This document shows positions 14,120 to 21,396 of a DNA stretch of 36,221 nt, one piece after another. Source of the stretch: Acidobacteriota bacterium. Lineage in GTDB: Bacteria > Acidobacteriota > Terriglobia > Terriglobales > Acidobacteriaceae. The stretch spans positions 1 to 36,221 of the forward strand of contig JABDBE010000028.1 in NCBI GenBank assembly GCA_013288805.1, in the 5' to 3' direction. A program made the translations under genes and the position numbers. Position 1 is the stretch's first letter. The number at the start of each line of letters is the position of its first letter. The notes beneath the pieces were generated by a model. The model made no database searches, had not been told where the DNA came from, and saw nothing but the letters and a program-made list of their open reading frames with translations.

Positions 14120-15253
14120 ATGAGGCAACGGGAACCCATGCACATTTTGCAGTCGGTCTGCGCACTAGTATTCGCGTTCGTAATATTGATTATAGCGACC
14201 GCGTCGCAGGCCCAAATGGCGGTGTCCATCACGATCGCACCGCCAGCGCTGCCGGTGTATGAGCAGCCTCCCTGTCCCAGCGCAGGTTATATCTGGACGC
14301 CCGGGTACTGGGCTTACGGTCCCGACGGCTACTTCTGGGTACCGGGCACCTGGGTTGAAGTTCCCGCCGCTGGTCTTCTGTGGACGCCCGGCTATTGGGG
14401 CTGGAACAACGGCGTCTACGTTTGGAACGCCGGGTACTGGGGTCCGCAGGTAGGTTTCTACGGCGGCATCGTGTACGGTTACGGCTACACCGGGGTTGGC
14501 TATCAGGGAGGATACTGGAATAACGGGCAGCTATATTACAACCAGTCCGTCAATAACGTCAGCACGACGAACATCACCAATGTGTATAACAAGACGGTGG
14601 TCAATAGCACCACCGTGAACTATGTGAGCTACAACGGTGGCGCGGGAGGAACAACCGCCCAGCCTACGCCTCAGGAACGGGCAGCGGCAGAGCAGAAGCA
14701 TGTGCAGGCGACAGCCGTCCAGGTTCAACATGAACAGGCCGCGAAGGCGGACCGTAATCAGCTGGCGTCAGTCAATCACGGCCAACCGCCAGTCGCTGCA
14801 ACTCCGAAGCCCGGAGCCCTTACCGGAAGCGGTGCTGTAAAAGCTAGCCGCGCAGGTGCACCTTACAGTCCTCCGGTTCAACGTGCAGCTTCTAACCCAC
14901 CGGCTAAACCTGCACCGCGTCCAGGAACACCAGCCGCAACTCCAGCAGCGCACCCGCCGGCGCCTCATCCACCTGCTGCATCTCAACCGGAAAGTGCACC
15001 GCGCACGGAGAATGCGCCGCATCCAGAAGCTGCGCCACATACAGAAGCCGCGCCACAACCGCAAGCAGCGCCCCATCCAGAAACTGCTCCCCATCCAGAA
15101 GCTGCACCACATCCGGAAACGGCTCCACATCCAGAAACTGCTCCACATCCAGAAGCCGCACCACATCCAGAAAGTGCACCACATCCCGAGCAGGCTCATC
15201 CGGCACCAGCTCCAGAAAAAAAGCCCCAACCCGAGGAGAAGCCTCCGCAGTAA
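14120..15253 (+). CDS. Secreted WXXGXW (YXWGxW)-repeat protein with repetitive APHPE tail
   Basis: This 377-residue product has a signal peptide (core VCALVFAFVILIIATASQA). Residues 45-135 carry WXXGXW-type repeats: IWTPGYWAYG, FWVPGTWVEV, LWTPGYWGWN, VWNAGYWG. This repeat occurs in exported proteins of unknown function. Residues 135-185 are rich in Asn/Tyr/Thr. The C-terminal 160 residues are Pro/Ala/Glu/His-rich, ending in about ten APHPE-like units and a KKPQPEEKPPQ tail, probably an extended cell-wall or surface spacer. ATG 14120 has GAGG four bases upstream; ATG 14138 in the same frame is an alternative that gives a tighter signal peptide. No membrane anchor is seen. Confidence 0.82.
   Translation: MRQREPMHILQSVCALVFAFVILIIATASQAQMAVSITIAPPALPVYEQPPCPSAGYIWTPGYWAYGPDGYFWVPGTWVEVPAAGLLWTPGYWGWNNGVYVWNAGYWGPQVGFYGGIVYGYGYTGVGYQGGYWNNGQLYYNQSVNNVSTTNITNVYNKTVVNSTTVNYVSYNGGAGGTTAQPTPQERAAAEQKHVQATAVQVQHEQAAKADRNQLASVNHGQPPVAATPKPGALTGSGAVKASRAGAPYSPPVQRAASNPPAKPAPRPGTPAATPAAHPPAPHPPAASQPESAPRTENAPHPEAAPHTEAAPQPQAAPHPETAPHPEAAPHPETAPHPETAPHPEAAPHPESAPHPEQAHPAPAPEKKPQPEEKPPQ
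15014..15190 (+). repeat. 18-bp tandem repeats encoding APHPE(A/T/S)
   Basis: About ten imperfect 18-bp units of the form CCACATCCAGAAxCTGCT, each encoding six residues. They keep all frames open, so long antisense frames here (such as 14768-15541) are artefacts of the repeat. Confidence 0.85.
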
Positions 15254-15328
15254 CTGAGCCGCCGATGGACGTACTTCGCAAAACCGCAACTTGCGAGCTA
15301 GACAGGGCAGCGGCCATAGGAGGCGGTT

Positions 15329-15562
15329 GTGCTTAAAGGGGAACAATACGGCAGCCGCACTCCCAACGAACGAGAGCTCAGAGTCATCGAGCTTGTCGCC
15401 AAGGGGCTCAAGAACGGTGAAATCGCCGAAGCCGTTGGCATCACTGAGCACGTAGTCAAGAACTACCTGCGCGTCATCTACGATAAGCTCGGGCTCTGGA
15501 ACCGGGTTGAACTTGCTCTCTGGTACGAAGCACGCAAGCACCGCGAGGAAACGATGAATTGA
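15329..15562 (+). CDS. Stand-alone LuxR/GerE-type HTH protein
   Basis: The 77-residue product is almost only a LuxR-family DNA-binding domain: TPNERELRVIELVAKGLKNGEIAEAVGITEHVVKNYLRVIYDKLGL has the standard four-helix GerE layout with a turn at EIAEAVGITEHVVKNY. No receiver or ligand domain is present. It starts at GTG 15329 with a strong AGGAGG five bases upstream. Single-domain LuxR proteins can act as regulators or dimer partners; the targets are unknown. It follows the WXXGXW gene by 75 bp and could be co-transcribed with it. Confidence 0.85.
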   Translation: MLKGEQYGSRTPNERELRVIELVAKGLKNGEIAEAVGITEHVVKNYLRVIYDKLGLWNRVELALWYEARKHREETMN

Positions 15563-15624
15563 AACCTTTGCGTCGGTTGTGGACCGTGCGGTTAGCTGGA
15601 CTTATATAGAGCTTTGATTCTAAT

Positions 15625-15653
15625 TTGACACCATGCAACTCCGGCGATATCAT
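15625..15653 (+). promoter_or_regulatory. Sigma-70-type promoter
   Basis: TTGACA (15625-15630), a 17-base spacer and TATCAT (15648-15653). It would drive the small CxxC protein gene at 15772. Confidence 0.55.
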
Positions 15654-15771
15654 CCGCGTTATAACTCCCTTGATATCGCGTCTAAGCTGGAAATCCACGG
15701 TGAGCGTCGGCGAAAACATCGAGCACAATGGAAGGTTGCCCCGGCGACTTCGCGTTGTTGAGTGGATTTCA

Positions 15772-15918
15772 ATGGTGCCCGCGATAGCAATCTGCACGGC
15801 CTGCGCTGAGCGATTCACAGTTCCGGTGGCGGCTCTAAGCCGGGCGATGGCTCAGGCGAATCTGCAATATCAGTTCGACCGCCATGAGTGCAAGCGCAGT
15901 CAAGCTACGGCATCTTGA
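15772..15918 (+). CDS. Small CxxC...HxC protein, possible zinc finger
   Basis: The 48-residue product has CTAC near residues 9-12, ERF just after, and QFDRHECKR near residues 34-42. This gives C-x2-C and H-x-C ligands about 25 residues apart, the same layout as the gene at 5685-5852. The frame is open from 15625, but ATG 15772 places the start close to the first cysteine. A good sigma-70 promoter lies 119 bp upstream. No Shine-Dalgarno is obvious. Role unknown; metal binding is inferred from the pattern shared by the two genes. Confidence 0.55.
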   Translation: MVPAIAICTACAERFTVPVAALSRAMAQANLQYQFDRHECKRSQATAS

Positions 15919-15986
15919 CCATTCTCGCGCCGCTTCGCAGCTTCACGGATGATTTGCAGTTCTTGTGGTTTGGCTGCTTGCGGATG

Positions 15987-16130
15987 TCATGCGGCGTCTC
16001 GCTTCGCCCAGTCATGATCCTTTTTGTTGGGGGTAAGAAGGGCCTTGAGACGGTTGTTAATCTTAGTCAGTTCCCAGAAAATCGAAACCAGCAGAACTGC
16101 GATTACGAATAGCAAGAATTGGACAATCAT
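15987..16130 (-). CDS. Small single-pass membrane protein
   Basis: The 47-residue product begins MIVQFLLFVIAVLLVSIFWE: a transmembrane helix from the start to about residue 19, then a basic tail (KINNRLKALL, KKDHDWAKRD). AAGG lies seven bases before ATG 16130. The frame continues past the TGA for 28 more codons that also look protein-like (LQIIREAAKRRENG), so a nonsense-shortened longer protein is possible. Function unknown. Confidence 0.55.
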   Translation of the reverse strand: MIVQFLLFVIAVLLVSIFWELTKINNRLKALLTPNKKDHDWAKRDAA

Positions 16131-16292
16131 TTTTTAGCCTTAGGGGCAAGAAATGAGTTAAGTCACAGCGCCACGTTACCACCACCGAGTCAGTTCTTTT
16201 TCAACTCTTGTCATGGTGTTACGATTTCCGAACAGCAATCCTGCTTAAGCCTAGGCAAGCCAAGACATGGAAAGGTTCAATCGGCACCCAAA

Positions 16293-16523
16293 TGCTGCAA
16301 CATGCGGCGCTATGGCGTCGATGAGGGGGTCATTATGCGGATTGAGCGGCGGGAAGACCAGCAGCGTGTTCGAGCGATACTATATTGTTAGTGAGAGTGA
16401 TGCGACCACAAGGCTTCCGGCAAGATCGAGGAGGGACGGAGAGAGAGTGCGGGTAAACTTGCAAAACCAAGCGCCACCGGCTCCAACAGAGGTTTTCCCG
16501 TTGCCGTGGCAAGAGCAGGATAA
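16293..16523 (+). pseudogene. Remnant of a tyrosine recombinase/integrase C-terminus, two frameshifts
   Basis: Three consecutive reading frames give adjacent pieces of the usual integrase tail. The first (from 16299) reads NMRRYGVDEGVIMRI. After one extra base near 16344 the next frame reads SGGKTSSVFERYYIVSESD. From about 16410 the first frame resumes as KASGKIEEGRRESAGKLAK, ending at TAA 16521. In phage-type integrases the matching stretch is SGHKT-x-SVF-x-RY-x-IV-x-E-x-D, where the Y is the nucleophile; here the H has become G. The upstream part of the gene is missing. It ends 31 bases before a tRNA-Leu gene, a common integration target. Confidence 0.65.
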
Positions 16524-16554
16524 GTTATTTATTATTAGTTGCTTGTACCAAAAT

Positions 16555-16639
16555 GCCGGGATGGCGGAATTGGCAGACGCGCTGGACTTAGGATCCAGTG
16601 CCGCAAGGCGTGCAGGTTCGAGTCCTGTTCCCGGCACCA
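16555..16639 (+). tRNA. tRNA-Leu (anticodon UAG)
   Basis: The acceptor GCCGGGA (16555-16561) pairs with TCCCGGC (16629-16635), followed by discriminator A and an encoded CCA (16637-16639). The anticodon stem CTGGA/TCCAG carries the loop CTTAGGA, giving UAG. A long variable arm (GCCGCAAGGC) and the TTCGAGT loop fit a class II tRNA-Leu. Confidence 0.95.
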
Positions 16640-16662
16640 GCAATCCACCCTTGGTTGCTAGT

Positions 16663-18387
16663 CTACCAGGCGTAGGGATAACCGGCGACTAACGCTTTAT
16701 CCAGTTCCGCGTCATAGCCATAGATATCGTCGAAAAACCGAATCTGATTTTCCTCGTTCACCGTAGCCGTTCCGTAGACGATCAGGACAGGAATGCGTGT
16801 GGTGAGGTTCACCTGAAGATTATTTTTATCGCCGTTCATCGTTGCTTTCACCCGCTCCAAATCCCAGCCAGGATTGTTTCGCAACACCCAAGCGACGAGG
16901 TCCTCGGGCTTCTGTACCCGAATGCATCCGTGGCTGAAATCGCGGACGTCCTGCGTGAATAGTTCCGGAGCATCCGTGCCATGCAGATACACGTTGTCCG
17001 GATTTGGGAAAATGATTTTCACCAGGCCCAGAGAATTCGTATCGCCGGGCTTTTGCCGCACCATCAGGTGAAGCGATCGTATGCCTTCCAAAACTTCCGG
17101 GCTCACTTGATTGTCGGTTACGACCTCGCCTTGGGGCGTGACCACTTCAAAATTATGCTTGGCGATGTAGGTTGGGTCTTTCTGGATGTGGGGCACGATT
17201 TCATTCCGCTGAATGCTGGGAGTGACCTCCCAGTAGGGACGGAAGACAACGTATTGGATCTCTTTCTCAAAGATCGGAGATTTGTGGCCGTAGGCTTTTC
17301 CAATGATGACGTTTTTGTAGAAGGCGACGGTGCCGTCCGGGTTCATCGCGCGCGCACGGTACTCCGGAAGGTTGACCACGACTGGCGGCTGCGAAAAGGA
17401 ATGTGGAAGCCAGCGCCACCGTTCGAGCGTCAACTTGATCTGGCGAATGCGGACCGCTGGAGGCGTATTGAGTTCATTGATCGTGCGCGCGTCAAGATTG
17501 CCGCTGGGAGTTTCGCCATGTCTATCCTGGTAATGCTTCACACCGTCGACGAGCGCACCCTGATAGATGGTTGCATTAGGATCGAGCTGTACTCCCGCAG
17601 GAATGTCGCCAATGAGTTGAAGAAACCGCCCCAATTGGACCACGCCAGCGTAGGGTTGGCCGGGCCGCACAGTTTTCGTGACCGTCGGGAACTTCTCTCC
17701 TTCAGCTCGATTTGCGTATCCTTCATAAACCGGCAAAAGCGCGAGCAGCTTCCGGTAGCCCAAGAAGGGCGGTTCCAGCTTCTGGATTTCGGCAGCTGCA
17801 TCGCTCGCATTTAAGACCTGGGTCTGAATGAATTCCGCCAGCGGGAGTGGTTCTCCCCCCATATCGAGTTGAAACTTGAATTCCTTGGGATTTACGCGGC
17901 CACAGTGGATGGCGCGGATGTAGCGCATCGCCGAAACCGTAAGCGCGGTGTCGAACGAGATCAAGTCTGGTTCAGACGGCTTCCGCTCCAGCTTGAGCAG
18001 GCGGCCCTGCCATCGCGAGCCGTCGTAATCTTCGGCGTCGAGTCCTTTCGCGTTCGCATTTTGTAAGAGCCCGATGATGGCAAGCGCCTGAGGACGGACG
18101 CGGAGGTTCTGAACCCAGAGCAAAGAATAACCGCTCGCCTCGTAAAGTTTGGCGACCTCTGTTTTGTAGGGAGTAAAGTCGGGCCAACGAAGATCGGCAT
18201 TGCGACCTGAATCCACAATACCGTGGAGCGCGGGAACAGCGGAGGCCGACAACGTCTGGCCTACAACAGCGGGCTGCTGCTCCGCGAAGAACGCGGGGAA
18301 GGTCTCACCCGTCGCAACAGACATTCCGGCAACGACTACGCTCGTTAGAAAGATCATCCACTGTTGTCGATAGACAGGATTCCCCAC
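16663..18387 (-). CDS. Secreted L,D-transpeptidase (YcbB/YkuD type) with peptidoglycan-binding domain
   Basis: The 574-residue product has an N-terminal signal or anchor (about residues 11-30). It then has the helical scaffold seen in YcbB-like enzymes, a peptidoglycan-binding repeat near residues 270-310 (GALVDGVKHYQDRHGETPSG), and a YkuD catalytic domain at about 340-520. The active-site motif is present: HGT upstream and SHGCIRV with H486 and catalytic C488. Such enzymes make 3-3 cross-links between meso-DAP residues in the periplasm or attach proteins to peptidoglycan. It starts at GTG 18387 with GGAGG six bases upstream. It converges on the tRNA-Leu with only 23 bp between. Confidence 0.92.
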   Translation of the reverse strand: MGNPVYRQQWMIFLTSVVVAGMSVATGETFPAFFAEQQPAVVGQTLSASAVPALHGIVDSGRNADLRWPDFTPYKTEVAKLYEASGYSLLWVQNLRVRPQALAIIGLLQNANAKGLDAEDYDGSRWQGRLLKLERKPSEPDLISFDTALTVSAMRYIRAIHCGRVNPKEFKFQLDMGGEPLPLAEFIQTQVLNASDAAAEIQKLEPPFLGYRKLLALLPVYEGYANRAEGEKFPTVTKTVRPGQPYAGVVQLGRFLQLIGDIPAGVQLDPNATIYQGALVDGVKHYQDRHGETPSGNLDARTINELNTPPAVRIRQIKLTLERWRWLPHSFSQPPVVVNLPEYRARAMNPDGTVAFYKNVIIGKAYGHKSPIFEKEIQYVVFRPYWEVTPSIQRNEIVPHIQKDPTYIAKHNFEVVTPQGEVVTDNQVSPEVLEGIRSLHLMVRQKPGDTNSLGLVKIIFPNPDNVYLHGTDAPELFTQDVRDFSHGCIRVQKPEDLVAWVLRNNPGWDLERVKATMNGDKNNLQVNLTTRIPVLIVYGTATVNEENQIRFFDDIYGYDAELDKALVAGYPYAW

Positions 18388-19061
18388 TGTAACCCTCCGT
18401 TTAATGTTTTATTTGAGTATCGAAAGCAATTCAAGGTTCCCTTTAATTGGAAAAGATTTCTTGCGCCAGTATCGTCAGCTTTTCTGTTGGTCCGGGACAC
18501 GGCAGTGGCATCGGCGCGTTCACGAGGAGTGCTACTCCGCAGGATCATGCGGCAAAAATGAATCAAACCTTCGTTCCAAGGCCTCTCAACGAAATGCTTC
18601 TGTAGCCCATTCGTGCCGCAACCTTAACCCAGCCGTGCCATTTACGACCTTTCAGTCGAGAACATATTGTGGGTTGAACAGTTCGGGGGGAGGGCTGTTC
18701 GAGATAGCTTTCTTCGTGACTCGACTTGACAAACGACCTGTCGATGCTTGAGCATTGCACCGCCAGCGTTGTTCTTCCCCCACGCTAACGTTCACCCTTC
18801 CCCAAGGGAGAGCCAGGTCTCTCCAATCCGATGATTGTCTTACGCGCTATTCCGAAGGACATCGCCGCGTGTGAGACGGGCCCCGTTTTTGGCGATTGAG
18901 CGAATTCACCCGTATGTTTGGCTGCGCCGACAGAAGCAGAAAGTCGGGTAGCCAACAGACGGGTTGGTTCGAGGCAAAAGGAAATCTGGAGAGACTCCGC
19001 TCCGGCGATGTTTCAGGCAAGGTTCTGCTTGTGGGAGCTGCCTTGCAAAAGGGGAATTTCT
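18388..19061. other. Divergent intergenic region between L,D-transpeptidase and LuxR gene
   Basis: This 674-bp gap has no supported gene; frames over it lack domains and ribosome sites. It holds R2 copy 2 (18635-18700). The last 100 bases form the leader of the LuxR gene and end in CTTGCAAAAGGGGA, which resembles the leader of the paralogous regulator at 24633 (CTTGCTCAAGGGGA). Confidence 0.4.
18635..18700 (+). ncRNA. Candidate structured element R2, copy 2
   Basis: GTGCCATTTAC (18635-18645) and CTTTCAGT (18649-18656) match copy 1. The stem is GAACAGTTC (18676-18684) with GGGCTGTTC (18692-18700). Relative to copy 1, a G-C pair becomes A-T while pairing is kept. A G-rich loop caps both. No terminator hairpin follows this copy. 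Confidence 0.45.
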
Positions 19062-19646
19062 ATGACTGTTATAGCGACACGACCGGGCCTTGTCTTGGTT
19101 GATGACTTCATGAATCTGGTGGCAGCTAATTCTGAAGCAGTTCAGATACTTGCGTTTCCTGATTCTCCGGAAAAGCTTGGGCATTTGAACGGTTGGCTCA
19201 CAAAGAAGATCCGTTCCTGTCTAATCGATCGAAAATCGTTGACCCGCCCCAGCTTCGTCAATGAGTTTCGATCCGCCCAAAGGACGTATCTTTGCCGCGC
19301 TTTCCCGCTCAATACCGGCACAAATGGTTCTGCTCGTCCGGCGCTGGCACTTATGCTGGAGAGAAAGTCGAACGGTGGTGGCACCGTGGCTGAGATATCA
19401 CAACGCTTTGGTCTGACCGCGCGTGAACAAGAAACGATGCGACTGCTCGCCGCGGGTTTCTGCAGCAAAGAAATTGCCGTTCGCATGAACATCAGCCCCA
19501 ACACGGTCAAAGCTTTCGTTCATCTTGTAATGGTCAAGATGGGTGTATCGACTCGGTCGGGCATCATCGGAAAGATGGTTGGTGTAGACAGTACGTATAA
19601 CAGGTCGAACGGAGAGAAAAGGCCGAACCTTCTGCAGCGAACGTAG
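19062..19646 (+). CDS. PAS-like/LuxR-HTH transcriptional regulator
   Basis: The 194-residue product starts at ATG 19062 with AAGGGG seven bases upstream; the open frame from 18918 is not used. Residues 5-110 form a PAS-like sensory half (RPGLVLVDDFMNLVAANSEA...ILAFPDSPEK). Residues 120-180 form a LuxR HTH (LTAREQETMRLLAAGFCSKEIAVRMNISPNTVKAFVHLVMVKMGV). It is clearly paralogous to the gene at 24097-24633, roughly 60 % identical by eye, including the leader just before the start codon. The signal sensed is unknown. It precedes, in the same direction, the cysteine-rich secreted protein operon. Confidence 0.85.
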   Translation: MTVIATRPGLVLVDDFMNLVAANSEAVQILAFPDSPEKLGHLNGWLTKKIRSCLIDRKSLTRPSFVNEFRSAQRTYLCRAFPLNTGTNGSARPALALMLERKSNGGGTVAEISQRFGLTAREQETMRLLAAGFCSKEIAVRMNISPNTVKAFVHLVMVKMGVSTRSGIIGKMVGVDSTYNRSNGEKRPNLLQRT

Positions 19647-19953
19647 ATTTTAGTTCCCGCGCCGCTACCGCGATTGCCCGTCTCGCCGGAACGGCGGCTC
19701 GACGGCGACTCGCGTTTTCCCTTGTTCCAGCACCATTTTAACTACAACCGTTCGCATTTCACTCTCCGCGTACGACCACAATCGCCTCGTGCATCAAAGC
19801 CCACTCTTAGTCCGACAGGTTAGGACTTTTCACTACTTAAAGCAGGGAATTGCAAACGATAGAAATGAAGCTAGAGTTCGAGTGCGCTGAACGGACGCCG
19901 CACGCTCCTCCCCCCTGGCTTCCCTGGCGTAATCCATAACAGGAGGAATTACC
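19647..19953. other. Intergenic region before the cysteine-rich protein operon
   Basis: There is no gene in these 307 bp. A weak promoter candidate is TTGCAA with TAGAGT after a 16-base spacer, near 19851-19878. No strong terminator for the LuxR gene was found. Confidence 0.3.
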
Positions 19954-20616
19954 ATGTTTCGAACCGGAAATTCCAGATGGCTTGGGATCGCGATGATCGC
20001 TGCCATCTGTCTTCTCACTGCAAGCGCGGGGTGGGCCCAATCACAGCCAGCTGACACTTTTCAGGTCAACTACTTCTCCAATGCGGCCAACACGGCGGGG
20101 ATTGACCAGACGGTCAGAATTATCAATACAGGGGCTGATGCGCCCAACTTCCCCCCAAGTAATCTCTGCGCGATGCTCTACGTGTTCGACGCGAAACAGG
20201 AATTGAAAGAGTGCTGCGGCTGCCTGATCAGTACCGACGGGCTAGCCGAGCTCAGCCTGACCAAGAACCTGGTCTCCAATCCTTTTGATGGAGTGTCACC
20301 AACCAACGGAGACATCAAAATTGTTTCCGCTGCGCCAAACGACAGCTTCGGCGGAGTTTCCTGCGATCCAACCGGGGGTGGCATTGGCTCCAATGGGAAA
20401 TATGTCCTGAACATTGCGCCCACGGTGGATCTCCGTGCCTGGGGCACTCATGTACAGAATGACAACAACCTCACGGAGGATGAATATCAGACCGCGACCC
20501 TGAGTACGAGTGAATTGGACAGTCTGCAGGAAGAATGCTACGGAATCGTAGCCGTAGGCAGCGGCGCCGGGATTTGCGGCGAAGGTGTCGGAAATTCATC
20601 CACTGTTTGCAATTGA
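19954..20616 (+). CDS. Secreted eight-cysteine protein, family unknown
   Basis: The 220-residue product has a signal peptide (core IAMIAAICLLTASAGWA, cleavage near AQSQ). The mature part has eight cysteines, three in ECCGC near residue 90 and others in NLCAM, VSCDP, EECYG, GICGE and VCN. Other features are a beta-rich NIAP-TVDLRAWGTHVQ segment and a TLSTSELDSLQEEC motif. ATG 19954 has AGGAGG eight bases upstream. The next gene is a paralogue (shared QVNYFSNA/QVSYYSNA, ECCGC, LRAW-TH, LS-x-E-L/x-E-L-x-x-LQ) and the third gene is DsbA-like, so the cysteines probably form disulfides. I do not recognise the family. Confidence 0.8.
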   Translation: MFRTGNSRWLGIAMIAAICLLTASAGWAQSQPADTFQVNYFSNAANTAGIDQTVRIINTGADAPNFPPSNLCAMLYVFDAKQELKECCGCLISTDGLAELSLTKNLVSNPFDGVSPTNGDIKIVSAAPNDSFGGVSCDPTGGGIGSNGKYVLNIAPTVDLRAWGTHVQNDNNLTEDEYQTATLSTSELDSLQEECYGIVAVGSGAGICGEGVGNSSTVCN

Positions 20617-20676
20617 TCGGGCAATTAACAGCTTACGCGTTTTGCAACCGAGCGCCAAAATTCAAGGAGGAGTTAC

Positions 20677-21321
20677 ATGTTTCGAACCAGAACATCAAGT
20701 TTGCTGATTTACACCGTGCTCACGGCCTCCGTCGTTTTTCTGGCGGCGGCAATTTCGGCCGCCCAGACCAAGTATGAACCGACCGATACCTACCAGGTGA
20801 GCTACTACAGCAACGCATTGATCACCGGCGCCCCCGATGGGACCGTCCACATTGTGAATCCTGGTACTGCCGTTACCAAGCTCAACTTGGACGGGAAACC
20901 TCTCAATGGGAACTTGTGCGCCCAAATCTATGTCCTGAACAACGATGAACAGGAAGTGGAGTGCTGTGGCTGCACTCTTACGCCGGACAGCGAAAGAACC
21001 ATCTCCATCGACAGAAATTTACTGGGGAACCCGATCAACGCCGGTATCGTAACGCACGACGGCGTGATCAAGGTTGTTTCCGAACTGGCACCAGGAAAGG
21101 GATATTGCCAGCCGGAGACCGAGGGCGTTAAACCAACTGCCGGCTTACGTGCCTGGACTACGCATATCCAGACCGCATCCGACACGTATGTCGAAACCGA
21201 GGAGGAGTTTGGAGCGGCTCCCCTCAGCGACAACGAGCTTTTCTGGTTGCAAAACCAGTGCAGCGCAATCTACACCAGCGGCAGCGGCCACGGGAAATGC
21301 ACCTGCGGCTACGGCGACTAA
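20677..21321 (+). CDS. Secreted eight-cysteine protein, paralogue of the preceding gene
   Basis: The 214-residue product has a signal peptide (YTVLTASVVFLAAAISA) and eight cysteines in the mature part: NLCAQ, ECCGC, GYCQP, NQCSA and KCTCGYGD. Alignment with the upstream protein runs over the full length (YQVSYYSNA, TVHIVNPG, NLCAQIYVLNNDEQEVECCGC, LRAWTTHIQ), but the C-terminal cysteines differ in position. AAGGAGG lies seven to eight bases before ATG 20677. It is 60 bp after the previous stop. Exported structural or binding protein of unknown role. Confidence 0.8.
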   Translation: MFRTRTSSLLIYTVLTASVVFLAAAISAAQTKYEPTDTYQVSYYSNALITGAPDGTVHIVNPGTAVTKLNLDGKPLNGNLCAQIYVLNNDEQEVECCGCTLTPDSERTISIDRNLLGNPINAGIVTHDGVIKVVSELAPGKGYCQPETEGVKPTAGLRAWTTHIQTASDTYVETEEEFGAAPLSDNELFWLQNQCSAIYTSGSGHGKCTCGYGD

Positions 21322-21332
21322 AACGCTCCAAA

Positions 21333-21362
21333 GCCAGGGATCTCCAACCGGGGTTCCCTGGC
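21333..21362 (+). terminator. Hairpin between the second cysteine-rich gene and the DsbA-like gene
   Basis: A perfect 8-bp stem GCCAGGGA (21333-21340) with TCCCTGGC (21355-21362). No clean T run follows, so it may act as an attenuator or a stability element rather than a full terminator. Confidence 0.4.
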
Positions 21363-21396
21363 GCTTGATTTCAACTAACCATGAGGGAGGACTCCA

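Noticed and set aside
15014..15190. 18-bp repeats as a CRISPR array
   Set aside because: Units are contiguous, coding and without unique spacers.
14768..15541. Long antisense frame over the APHPE repeats
   Set aside because: Cys/Trp/Arg-rich shadow kept open by the 18-bp repeats.
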